Shown one piece after another: positions 18,741 through 26,791 of a DNA stretch of 39,698 nt. The notes beneath the pieces were generated by a model. It was not told the DNA's origin and did not search any database. It saw only the letters and a list, made by a program, of their open reading frames with translations. Origin of the DNA: Thermomonas hydrothermalis (lineage in GTDB: Bacteria; Pseudomonadota; Gammaproteobacteria; Xanthomonadales; Xanthomonadaceae). Position 1 is the stretch's first letter. Every line of letters starts with the position of its first letter. The DNA lies in the NCBI RefSeq assembly GCF_900129205.1, contig NZ_FQUK01000025.1, forward strand, positions 1 through 39,698, read 5' to 3'. Made by a program: the position numbers and the translations under genes.

Positions 18741-18755
18741 ACTGATGCACCAGCA

Positions 18756-18783
18756 AAAAGGGCACCCGAATGGGTGCCCTTTT
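18756..18783. terminator. Bidirectional terminator between the BI-1-like gene and icd
   Basis: AAAAGGGCACCC / GGGTGCCCTTTT, a perfect 12-bp stem with a 4-nt loop, followed by GTTTTG on the plus strand and preceded by A-rich DNA. It serves both convergent genes. Confidence 0.92.
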
Positions 18784-18806
18784 GTTTTGTCATGCAACTT
18801 TAGCTA

Positions 18807-19811
18807 TCACAGGCGGCTGGCGATCGCCTTGGCAAAAGTCTGGGTGGTTCCGGTTCCACCAAGGTCGGGGGTCAGCGAATCCTTGGCCTCCAGCGTGGCG
18901 ACGATGGCGCCGCGCAGCCGCTCGGCTTGATCGGTTCGGCCCAGATGATCGAGCATCTGCCCAGCACCCAGCAGCAGCGCGCAGGGGTTGGCGATGCCCT
19001 TGCCAGCGATATCCGGTGCCGAGCCGTGGACGGCCTCGAAGATCGCCGCATCGGTGCCGATATTGGCGCCCGGCGCCAGCCCCAGCCCGCCGACCAGGCC
19101 GGCACATAGGTCGGAAATGATGTCGCCGAACAGGTTGGTGGTGACGATCACGTCGAACTGTTCCGGCCGCATCACCAGCTGCATGCAGGCGTTGTCCACG
19201 ATCATCTCGTTGCACTCGATGTCCGGATACTGCGCTGCCACTTCGCGTGCGGTCTTGAGGAACAACCCCGAGGTGGACTTCAGGATGTTGGCTTTGTGCA
19301 CCACGGTGACCTTCTTGCGGCCGGTTTTGCGAGCCAGATCGAAGGCATAACGGACGATGCGCTCGGAGCCCTTGCGGGTCACCTTCTGGGTCAGCACCGC
19401 GGTCTCGCCGTCCTCGGACACGCTCTGGCCCTCGCCGATGTAGGCACCCTCGGTGTTCTCGCGCACCGTGATCAAATCGACATGCCCGGGGAAACGGGCC
19501 TTGGTGTTGGGGAAGCTACGGGCCGGACGGACGTTGGCATACAGGTCGAACCGCTTGCGCAGCTCGACGTTGATCGAGGAAAAGCCACCACCGACCGGCG
19601 TAGTCAGCGGCGATTTCAGCGCGATCCGGTTCTTGCGGATCGACTCCAGAGTGGCTTCCGGCAACAGCTCGCCGTGCTTTTCCAACGCCACCATGCCGGC
19701 ATCTGCAAACTCGTAGGAAAGACCCAGCTGCATGGCATCCAGCACATACAGGGTGGCATCCATGATTTCCGGGCCGATGCCATCGCCGCGGATCACCGTG
19801 ATCGTCGTCAT
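18807..19811 (-). CDS. icd: Isocitrate dehydrogenase, probably NAD-dependent
   Basis: 334 residues, the short homodimeric-type subunit of the isocitrate/isopropylmalate dehydrogenase family. It oxidises isocitrate to 2-oxoglutarate in the TCA cycle. The start MTTITVIRGDGIGPEIM, the substrate segment SPLTTPVGGGFSSINVELRK with the phosphosite-like Ser and Arg cluster, and the metal-binding stretch VTTNLFGDIISDLCAG fit isocitrate dehydrogenase. The cofactor loop reads HGSAPDIAGKGIANP; Asp and Ile at the discriminating positions, instead of the Lys and Tyr of NADP enzymes, point to NAD. It is monocistronic and convergent with the BI-1-like gene. Homoisocitrate or tartrate dehydrogenases are related, less likely alternatives. 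Confidence 0.88.
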   Translation of the reverse strand: MTTITVIRGDGIGPEIMDATLYVLDAMQLGLSYEFADAGMVALEKHGELLPEATLESIRKNRIALKSPLTTPVGGGFSSINVELRKRFDLYANVRPARSFPNTKARFPGHVDLITVRENTEGAYIGEGQSVSEDGETAVLTQKVTRKGSERIVRYAFDLARKTGRKKVTVVHKANILKSTSGLFLKTAREVAAQYPDIECNEMIVDNACMQLVMRPEQFDVIVTTNLFGDIISDLCAGLVGGLGLAPGANIGTDAAIFEAVHGSAPDIAGKGIANPCALLLGAGQMLDHLGRTDQAERLRGAIVATLEAKDSLTPDLGGTGTTQTFAKAIASRL

Positions 19812-19882
19812 GTTTCAGATTCCAGACAGGCCGCCGCCACGTCTGTGCGTACATGGCGGCAGGTGGGGTGAAAGAAGGTGTA

Positions 19883-19888
19883 ATTATG
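19883..19888 (-). promoter_or_regulatory. Possible extended -10 promoter of icd
   Basis: The minus strand reads TGTCATAAT, an extended -10 with TGn, about 72 bp before the icd start. No good -35. The remaining gap to 20051 holds no gene; near 20038 there is GCCGTGTTCAGGCC, the tail of the ppiD/tig hairpin family without its partner arm. Confidence 0.35.
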
Positions 19889-20051
19889 ACAGATGGCGGC
19901 AGGCCGCACCGGCTTGCCCCCCGCCTCGACCCGACGATTCGGGGCATGCGTTGACCGGCTGGCGTCACACGCGCGCAACGCCACTGGCGCCGGGCTGGCC
20001 CTGCCACCGCAGCGTCGTATGGACGGACAGCGGCCGTGTTCAGGCCTTGCT

Positions 20052-20438
20052 TCAGGTGTGCGAATGGGCGTCCGGAGCGACGGCCTGGCCCTGCTCCAGC
20101 TGATCCAGAAAATCCACGGCCCGACGCAGATGTGGGATCACGATCGAGCCGCCCACCACAAGCCCCACCGAGAACGCCTCGAACATCTCCTCGCGTTTGA
20201 CCCCGGCATCCAGACACTGGGCCACGTGGTAGCTGATGCAGTCGTCGCAGCGCAGCACCAGCGAGGCCACCAGACCCAGCAGCTCCTTGGTCTTCACGTC
20301 CAGCGCTCCAGCCTGGTAGGTCTGGGTATCCAGCGCGAAAAAGCGGCGGATGACCTGGTTGGGCTCATCCAGGATGCGCTTGTTCATGCGCTGGCGGAAC
20401 TCGGTGAACTGCTTGACCCGATCGTCACTGCTGCTCAT
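20052..20438 (-). CDS. Carboxymuconolactone decarboxylase/AhpD-like protein
   Basis: 128 residues, the size of a single AhpD-fold subunit. The motif LRCDDCISYH holds the CxxC redox pair (Cys64, Cys67) and the nearby His71 as in AhpD, so a thiol peroxidase-type activity is more likely than a true decarboxylase. The helices around EMFEAFSVGLVVGGSIVIPH are typical of the family's trimerising core. It overlaps grxC by 4 nt (ATGA) and so is co-translated with a glutaredoxin, which could recycle its disulphide; that pairing is an inference from context. Confidence 0.87.
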   Translation of the reverse strand: MSSSDDRVKQFTEFRQRMNKRILDEPNQVIRRFFALDTQTYQAGALDVKTKELLGLVASLVLRCDDCISYHVAQCLDAGVKREEMFEAFSVGLVVGGSIVIPHLRRAVDFLDQLEQGQAVAPDAHSHT

Positions 20439-20713
20439 GCCACTTCTCCCTTCAGCAATGCGTCCAGTTTGCCAGCGCGATGCAGCGCCATCATGTCGTC
20501 GTAGCCACCGACGTGCACTTCGCCAATGAAAATCTGCGGCACGCTGGTGCGACCGGTACGCGCGATCATCCGTTCGCGTTCGGAAGGATCGGTATCGACG
20601 CGGATTTCCGTCCACGTGCAGCCTTTGCTCTGCAGGAAGTTCTTGGCCATCACGCAATACGGGCAGACGGCGGTGCTGTAGACGGTGATGGGGGGATGGG
20701 GGGTGTCGTTCAC
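20435..20713 (-). CDS. grxC: Glutaredoxin 3
   Basis: 92 residues from a GTG start. Reduces protein disulphides and mixed glutathione disulphides using glutathione, in the cytoplasm. The active site CPYC is at residues 17-20, the cis-proline loop TSVPQIFIG and the glutathione-binding GGYDDM follow in order. The GTG is chosen because AGGAG lies 6 nt upstream and the predicted length then fits the family (82-90 residues); an ATG 57 nt upstream (20770) would add 19 residues unlike glutaredoxins. Overlaps the AhpD-like gene downstream. Confidence 0.92.
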   Translation of the reverse strand: MNDTPHPPITVYSTAVCPYCVMAKNFLQSKGCTWTEIRVDTDPSERERMIARTGRTSVPQIFIGEVHVGGYDDMMALHRAGKLDALLKGEVA

Positions 20714-20828
20714 GCGAATCTCCTGAACCGGAAAGCGGGAATTCTGGTCGAATATGACCTGGCTGGCCATTGTCGGCCACTCAAGCCGCGTTCACGTCCA
20801 CATCCCGGCAACACTGCATCCTGTCGCC

Positions 20829-22424
20829 ATGAATCTTCGACTGCCGCTCTGCGCACTGCTGCTCACCCTGGCCACCGGCGCAGGCCATGCCCAGGACCGG
20901 CGCCTGCCGGATATTGGCTCCTCGGCCGGCAATGTGCTCTCCCCGGCCAAGCAGGCCGAATACGGGGCGATGGTGCTGGCCCAGCTGCGGCATGAAGGCT
21001 ACGTGCTGGACGATCCGCTGCTGGACGGCTGGCTGAATGAGGTCGGCCAGCGCCTGGTGGCGGCCAGCGACCGGCCGCAGCAGCCGTTCACGTTTTTCCT
21101 GCTGCGCGACCGGCAGATCAACGCTTTCGCCACGCTGGGCGGCTATGTGGGTGTCAACTCCGGCCTGGTGCTGGCCGCCGCGCGCGAAGACGAGCTGGCC
21201 GGCGTGCTGGCACACGAGATTTCCCACGTCACCCAGCAACACGTGCTACGCGGAGCGGAGAAAGCACAGCGCGAGAGTCTGCCGATCCTGCTGGCGACCC
21301 TGGGGGCAATCGTGGCGGCACAGAAAGCTGGCGGCACCTCCAGCGGTGATGCGGCCTCGGCGGCACTGATGACCGGCTTCGGGCTGCTGCAACAGCGACA
21401 GATCGACTACACCCGCGACAACGAGGCGGAAGCCGACCGCATCGGCATCCGTCTGCTGGCCAACGCTGGCTATGACCCTGAGGCAATGGCCGATTTCTTC
21501 CAGACCCTGCAAGGTGTGGTGCGGATGAACCAGGGCGACGAGCGCAGCGCCCTGCCAGCCTATCTGCAAACCCACCCGCTCACCCTGGCGCGTATCAGCG
21601 AGGCGCGCGAACGCGCCGACAAGCTGGTGTCCGGGCGGCTGGTGCTGCCGGTGACCGCCGGCAACAGCAACCCCTTGCTGCCGGCCAATCTGCAACCGGC
21701 CAGCGCCAGCCGGCTGACGCAGGGCCCGACCGGAGAGTTCATCTGGGCCAGGGAACGTCTGCGTGTGCTCAGCGCCACCACCCCTGCCCAGGCGTTGGCC
21801 GAATACCGACAGATGGCGTCCAAGCAACCCCTGAATGCGGCACAACGCTATGGGCTGGCGCTGGCCCAGCTGCAGTCCGGACAGAACGAGGACGCACTGC
21901 GTGAACTGCAACCCTTGGCCCGGCAGCATCCAGAGAATCTCTGGCTACAGATCGCGCTGGGCCAGGCCGAAGCGCGCAGCGGTCTGCTTGCCGAGGCCGA
22001 CCGTCGCTTCGACGCCCTGCTGGCACGCATGCCCGGTCAGCGCGCCCTGGCCCTGAGTTATGCGCGCCTGCTGGGCGAGCGCAATACCCGTGAGGCCGGG
22101 CAGCGTGCGGTCGAGGTGCTGCGCCCGCTGCTGAGCCAGTCCGCCACCGATCTGGCCTTCCAGCAGGCCTATGCCCGCGCCAACGAGATCGCCGGCGACC
22201 CGGTCCGTGCCGGTGAAGCCTGGGCCGAGGCCGCCTACCTGTCCGGTCGTCCCGAGCAGGCGCTGGTCCAGCTCAACAACCTCAAGAAGCGCACCGATCT
22301 CGACTATTACGCCCGGGCACGGATCGACGCCCGTATCGCCGCCATCACCCCGGTGGTGCTGGAACTGCGCCGGCAGGGGGTGCGCGATGACACGGTGAAC
22401 CGGCTGGGGCTGTCGGATTGGTGA
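20829..22424 (+). CDS. bepA: BepA-like M48 metalloprotease with TPR repeats (YfgC type)
   Basis: 531 residues. A signal peptide (MNLRLPLCALLLTLATGAGHA, cleaved near residue 21) sends it to the periplasm. The zinc site HEISH is at 129-133, with the third ligand Glu in NEAEAD near 199. The C-terminal half, from about residue 335, is built of TPR-like helices (LNAAQRYGLALAQLQSGQNE and further units). This layout is that of BepA, which works with the BAM and LptD machinery to degrade stalled outer-membrane proteins and promote their assembly. The start ATG lacks a strong ribosome-binding site. It is divergent from grxC and ends just before the Pho box of phoB. Confidence 0.9.
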   Translation: MNLRLPLCALLLTLATGAGHAQDRRLPDIGSSAGNVLSPAKQAEYGAMVLAQLRHEGYVLDDPLLDGWLNEVGQRLVAASDRPQQPFTFFLLRDRQINAFATLGGYVGVNSGLVLAAAREDELAGVLAHEISHVTQQHVLRGAEKAQRESLPILLATLGAIVAAQKAGGTSSGDAASAALMTGFGLLQQRQIDYTRDNEAEADRIGIRLLANAGYDPEAMADFFQTLQGVVRMNQGDERSALPAYLQTHPLTLARISEARERADKLVSGRLVLPVTAGNSNPLLPANLQPASASRLTQGPTGEFIWARERLRVLSATTPAQALAEYRQMASKQPLNAAQRYGLALAQLQSGQNEDALRELQPLARQHPENLWLQIALGQAEARSGLLAEADRRFDALLARMPGQRALALSYARLLGERNTREAGQRAVEVLRPLLSQSATDLAFQQAYARANEIAGDPVRAGEAWAEAAYLSGRPEQALVQLNNLKKRTDLDYYARARIDARIAAITPVVLELRRQGVRDDTVNRLGLSDW

Positions 22425-22426
22425 CA

Positions 22427-22460
22427 ACGTCACGAAACTGTCACCGCACCGTCGTCTAAT
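22427..22460 (+). promoter_or_regulatory. Pho box and promoter of phoB
   Basis: ACGTCAC (22427-22433), a 4-bp A-rich spacer GAAA, and CTGTCAC (22438-22444) form two 7-bp direct repeats with the 11-bp period of PhoB sites (consensus CTGTCAT-N4-CTGTCAT). A -10-like TCTAAT follows 10 bp later (22455-22460), the right distance for a Pho-box-driven promoter. This indicates autoregulation of the operon by PhoB under phosphate limitation. Confidence 0.78.
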
Positions 22461-22496
22461 CGTGGACACTCCTGCCGTGCCAGACGCCTGCAAGCC

Positions 22497-23198
22497 ATGC
22501 AAAAGCACATCCTGATCGTCGAAGACGAGCCCGCGATCCGCGACATGCTGGCCTTTGCCCTGCGCAAGGGCGAATACATCCCACAGCTGGCCGCAGATGC
22601 CCGCGAAGCCCAGGAACGCATCGCCGAACGCGTGCCCGACCTGATCCTGCTCGACTGGATGCTGCCCGGCACCAGCGGCCTGGAACTGGCGCGGCGCTGG
22701 CGTCGGGACGCCCTGACCCGCGACATTCCGATCATCATGCTGACCGCCCGCGGCGAGGAAAACGACCGCGTCAATGGGCTGGAAGCGGGCGTGGACGACT
22801 ACGTGGTCAAACCATTCTCGGCACGCGAGCTGCTGGCCCGCATCCGGGCCGTACTGCGGCGCTCACGCGAGGACGACGAAGATGGCAGCGTGCAGGTCGG
22901 GGCGCTGCGGATCGATGGTGCGGCGCACCGGGTTTTCGCCGAACACGATGGCACCCCGCATCCGGTGCAGATGGGCCCCACCGAGTACCGCCTGCTGCAT
23001 TTCTTCATGACCCATCCGGAACGGGTGTATTCGCGTGCCCAGCTGCTGGATCATGTCTGGGGCGGCAGTGTGTACGTGGAGGAACGCACGGTCGATGTCC
23101 ACATCCGCCGCCTGCGCAAGACCCTGGAACCGTTCGGCCTGGATGCGATGGTGCAGACCGTGCGCGGCGCTGGTTATCGCTTCTCCAACGCACACTGA
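22497..23198 (+). CDS. phoB: Phosphate regulon response regulator PhoB
   Basis: 233 residues. The receiver domain carries the acidic pocket (Glu9, Asp10), the phosphorylated Asp53 in LILLDWMLPG and Lys105 in VVKPF. The winged-helix DNA-binding domain of the OmpR/PhoB type occupies about 135-230, with RVYSRAQLLDHVWGG and the recognition helix RTVDVHIRRLRKTLE. It activates phosphate-acquisition genes by binding Pho boxes, including the one upstream of its own gene. Followed by phoR after 100 bp; in the same operon as ppk and ppx. Confidence 0.95.
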   Translation: MQKHILIVEDEPAIRDMLAFALRKGEYIPQLAADAREAQERIAERVPDLILLDWMLPGTSGLELARRWRRDALTRDIPIIMLTARGEENDRVNGLEAGVDDYVVKPFSARELLARIRAVLRRSREDDEDGSVQVGALRIDGAAHRVFAEHDGTPHPVQMGPTEYRLLHFFMTHPERVYSRAQLLDHVWGGSVYVEERTVDVHIRRLRKTLEPFGLDAMVQTVRGAGYRFSNAH

Positions 23199-23298
23199 CC
23201 CGCACCTGGACGCTGTCCGGCCCCTGCCGCCGCAGGACCGGCCATGGATGACCGATGGCGCAGGTGTTTTGCGCCCGTAACACGGGATACTTGCCACC

Positions 23299-24627
23299 AT
23301 GCTGCCGATCGACCGCCACGCCTGGCTACGTACCCTGCTCCACCTAGGGCTGGTCCTGGGTGGCGGCCTGCTGGTCGGGCTGGCGCTGGACCAGGTGTGG
23401 CCGGCGCTGACGTTGACCGCGCTGAGCCTCCTCGCCTGGCACTACTGGCGCCTGCACCGGCTGCTGCAGCGGCTGGCCACGCGGCAGCGGCTTAAACCCC
23501 AGGGCACGGGCGTGTGGAGCCGGCTGGACGCGCTGCTGTACCGCGGCCAACTGGAGATGCGCGCACGCAAACGCCGCCTGCTGGCGATGTTGCGCGCCTA
23601 CCGCGCCGTCGCCACCGCCCTGCCGGATGCCGTGGTTCTGGTGGATCGCAACAGCCAGCGCATCCTCTGGTTCAATGAAGCCGCCACGCCTTTGCTGGGG
23701 CTGCGCTACCCACGCGACCATGGCCGACCCGTCACTGATGCCCTACAGCCGCTGCCGATGGCGAGCTGGCTGGCCGCCGGCCGCCACGCCGAACCACTGG
23801 AAGACGTGGCCTCGCCGGTCGACCCGAGCCTACGCCTGAGCCTGCGCCTGCTGCCGTATTCGGATGAACTCTGGCTGCTCCTGGCCCGCGATGTCAGCAA
23901 GCTGCTGCGGCTGGAACACATGCGCCGCGATTTCGTGGCCAATGTCTCGCACGAACTGCGCACACCGCTGACGGTGATCCACGGCTATCTGGAACTGCTG
24001 GACGGCGACGACCACCCGGAATGGGGGCCGCTGCTTTCGGAGATGCGCCGGCAATCGCAACGCATGAGCCGGCTGGTCGAAGACCTGCTCACCCTCTCCC
24101 GACTGGAAGCGCGCGACCAGCTGCCCGAGGAAGAGGTGGCCATGGCGTCGCTGCTGGCCACCCTGCGCCGGGAAGCGGACGCCTTAAGCAATGGCCGCCA
24201 CCGGATCCGGGTCGAGGACGAGGCACAGGTGGATCTGCGCGGTGCCAGCAAGGAGCTGCACAGCGCGTTTGGCAATCTGGTCAGCAATGCGGTGCGGTAC
24301 ACCCCCGATGGCGGCGAGATCGTGATCCGCTTCAGCCGCCTGCCCGATGGCGGCGCGGTACTGGCGGTGCACGACACCGGCTATGGCATCCCGGCCGCGC
24401 ATCTGCCGCGCCTGACGGAGCGTTTCTACCGCGTGTCCACCAGCCGCTCGCGCGAAACCGGCGGCACCGGGCTGGGGCTGGCGATCGTCAAGCATGTCCT
24501 GGGTCTGCACGGCGCCCGGCTGCAGATCTCCAGCGAAGTCGGCGTCGGGAGTATCTTCAGTTGCGTCTTCACTGCTGACCGGGTCCTGCCCCGGCAGGCC
24601 CATTCGACCGAAGCGGCTGCCCCATGA
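23299..24627 (+). CDS. phoR: Phosphate regulon sensor histidine kinase PhoR
   Basis: 442 residues. Two membrane segments lie close together at about 11-30 and 35-50 with almost no periplasmic loop, the hallmark of PhoR, which senses phosphate through the PstSCAB-PhoU complex. A charged linker and PAS domain (about 104-190) follow, then the DHp helix with phospho-acceptor His218 in VANVSHELRTPLT. The ATP-binding domain has N box NLVSNAVRYTP, G1 DTGYGIP and G2 GGTGLGLAIVKH. It phosphorylates PhoB. Its stop overlaps the ppk start by 4 nt (ATGA). Confidence 0.95.
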   Translation: MLPIDRHAWLRTLLHLGLVLGGGLLVGLALDQVWPALTLTALSLLAWHYWRLHRLLQRLATRQRLKPQGTGVWSRLDALLYRGQLEMRARKRRLLAMLRAYRAVATALPDAVVLVDRNSQRILWFNEAATPLLGLRYPRDHGRPVTDALQPLPMASWLAAGRHAEPLEDVASPVDPSLRLSLRLLPYSDELWLLLARDVSKLLRLEHMRRDFVANVSHELRTPLTVIHGYLELLDGDDHPEWGPLLSEMRRQSQRMSRLVEDLLTLSRLEARDQLPEEEVAMASLLATLRREADALSNGRHRIRVEDEAQVDLRGASKELHSAFGNLVSNAVRYTPDGGEIVIRFSRLPDGGAVLAVHDTGYGIPAAHLPRLTERFYRVSTSRSRETGGTGLGLAIVKHVLGLHGARLQISSEVGVGSIFSCVFTADRVLPRQAHSTEAAAP

Positions 24628-26696
24628 ACATCGACACCCACGATGCCCGTCTGCGCGACCCCGCGCTGTATGCCAACCGCGAGCTGTCCCAGCTCGATTT
24701 CAACTTCCGGGTGCTGGCCCAGGCCCAGGATCCGACAGTGCCGCTGCTGGAACGGCTGCGCTATCTGTGCATTTCCTGCACCAACCTCGACGAGTTTTTC
24801 GAGATCCGCGGCGGCGCGATCCACCATGCGGTGGAACTTGGGTTGCCGCCCGGCGTGGACGGGCTGGATCCGGCAATCCTGCTCAAGCGCATCCACGAAC
24901 GCGCAGCCGAGCTGGTGCGCGCGCAGTACCGCTGTTTCGACGAGGAGCTGCGGCCGGCACTGGCCGACGAAGGCATCCGCCTGCTGCAACGTAAGGAATG
25001 GAGCCCGCGCCAGCGTGAGTGGCTGCGCCGTCATTTCCGCGAGGAGATCATGCCGGTGCTGTCGCCCCTGGCGCTGGATCCGGCGCACCCGTTCCCCAAA
25101 ATCCTCAACAAATCCCTGAATGTGGTGGTGCGGCTGGAAGGCCGCGATGCGTTCGGGCGGGAAGGCCATCTGGCCATCGTGCGGGCACCGCGCTCACTGC
25201 CGCGCATCATCCAGCTCCCCAGTGAGGCGGGTGAAGCCAGCCACGATTTCGTGTTTCTCAGCACGGTGCTGTCGGCATTCGTGGACGAGCTGTTCCCGGG
25301 CATGAAGGTCAAGGGGGCCTACCAGTTCCGGGTCACCCGCAACTCCGAGCTGATCCTCGACGAAGACGACGTGGACAACCTGGCGCTGGCCCTGCGCGAC
25401 GAGCTGCTCGGACGCGGCTATCTGCGTGCAGTCCGGCTGGAAATCGACGAGCGCTGTCCGCAGGACATCGTGGACGTGCTGCTGGCCAACTTCGAGCTGT
25501 CGGACAACGCGGTGTACAAGATCAACGGCCCGGTCAACCTCAACCGGGCCATCCAGGTCTATGACATGGTCAAGCGGCCGGATCTGAAGTTCCGCCCGTT
25601 CACCCCGCGGATACCGCGCGACATGGAGGCGATGTTTGACCTGATCCGCCAGGGCGACCTGCTGCTGCATCATCCCTACGATGCCTTCACACCGGTGCTT
25701 GAGCTGATCCGTCAGGCCGCCGAGGATCCGGACGTGCTGGCGATCAAGCAGACGCTGTATCGCACCGGCAAGGATTCACCCATCGTCGAGCACTTGATCC
25801 AGGCGGCACGCAACGGCAAGGACGTGACCGTGGTGGTGGAGCTGCGTGCGCGCTTCGACGAAGAAGCCAACCTGCGTCTGGCCGACCGCCTGCAGGATGC
25901 CGGTGTGCAGGTGGTGTACGGGGTGGTGGGCTACAAAACCCACGCCAAGATGCTGCTGATCGTGCGCCGCGAGGGCCATGTGCTGCGCCGCTACGCACAC
26001 CTTGGCACCGGCAACTACCACAGTGGCACAGCACGCGCCTACACCGATTTCAGCCTGATGACCGCCGACCCGGCGATCACCCAGGACGTGCATCTGATTT
26101 TCCAGCAACTGTCCGGTATGGCGGCCCCGCTCAAACTGCAACGCCTGCTGCAGTCGCCATTCACCCTGCACCAGGGGGTGCTGGATCGGATCGCCCGCGA
26201 AACGGCACTCGCACGCGCAGGCAAACAGGGCCGGATCGTGGCCAAGATGAACGCCCTCAACGAACCGACCGTGGTGCGGGCGCTGTACCAGGCCTCGCAA
26301 GCCGGCGTCGAGATCGACCTGATCGTGCGGGGCGCCTGCACGCTCCGCCCGGGCATCCCCGGTGTGTCGGAACGCATCCGTGTGCGCTCGGTGGTCGGCC
26401 GCTTTCTGGAACACCACCGGGTCTGGTGGTTTGGCAATGACGGTCAGCCAGAACTGTTCTGCGCCTCGGCAGACTGGCTGGAACGCAACCTGCTGCGCCG
26501 GGTCGAAGTGGCCTTCCCGATCCTCGACCCGCTGGTGGCACACCGTGTCTACCGTGAAGGCCTGCTCAACTACCTGGCCGACAACCAGAACGCCTGGCAG
26601 TTGCTGCCGGATGGTCATTACCAGCGCTGCACGCCTGACGAGGGTGAAGCGGCGTTCTCGGCCCAGCTGGCGCTACTGGAAGAGCTCTATACATAA
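24624..26696 (+). CDS. ppk: Polyphosphate kinase 1
   Basis: 690 residues (E. coli 688). Reversibly transfers the terminal phosphate of ATP to polyphosphate. The N-terminal region NRELSQLDFNFRVLAQA is characteristic. The autophosphorylated His is in YKTHAKMLL at about residue 440, and the second catalytic His in GTGNYHSGTAR. The C-terminal phospholipase-D-like domain carries WFGNDGQPELFCASADWL. Translationally coupled to phoR, so polyphosphate storage is directly in the phosphate regulon here. Confidence 0.96.
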   Translation: MNIDTHDARLRDPALYANRELSQLDFNFRVLAQAQDPTVPLLERLRYLCISCTNLDEFFEIRGGAIHHAVELGLPPGVDGLDPAILLKRIHERAAELVRAQYRCFDEELRPALADEGIRLLQRKEWSPRQREWLRRHFREEIMPVLSPLALDPAHPFPKILNKSLNVVVRLEGRDAFGREGHLAIVRAPRSLPRIIQLPSEAGEASHDFVFLSTVLSAFVDELFPGMKVKGAYQFRVTRNSELILDEDDVDNLALALRDELLGRGYLRAVRLEIDERCPQDIVDVLLANFELSDNAVYKINGPVNLNRAIQVYDMVKRPDLKFRPFTPRIPRDMEAMFDLIRQGDLLLHHPYDAFTPVLELIRQAAEDPDVLAIKQTLYRTGKDSPIVEHLIQAARNGKDVTVVVELRARFDEEANLRLADRLQDAGVQVVYGVVGYKTHAKMLLIVRREGHVLRRYAHLGTGNYHSGTARAYTDFSLMTADPAITQDVHLIFQQLSGMAAPLKLQRLLQSPFTLHQGVLDRIARETALARAGKQGRIVAKMNALNEPTVVRALYQASQAGVEIDLIVRGACTLRPGIPGVSERIRVRSVVGRFLEHHRVWWFGNDGQPELFCASADWLERNLLRRVEVAFPILDPLVAHRVYREGLLNYLADNQNAWQLLPDGHYQRCTPDEGEAAFSAQLALLEELYT

Positions 26697-26791
26697 AGCG
26701 CGCATACCGGCCCGCCGCGTCGCATCGAATGCGGCCCGGCGCGATCGGTGATAATGCCGCGCATGTCTCCCTGCCTGCGTGTGCATCCGGC

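Noticed and set aside
19812-20051. Possible small RNA or gene between icd and the AhpD-like gene
   Set aside because: A weak extended -10 for icd and one partial repeat arm were seen, but no stable stem-loop with a T run and no credible frame.
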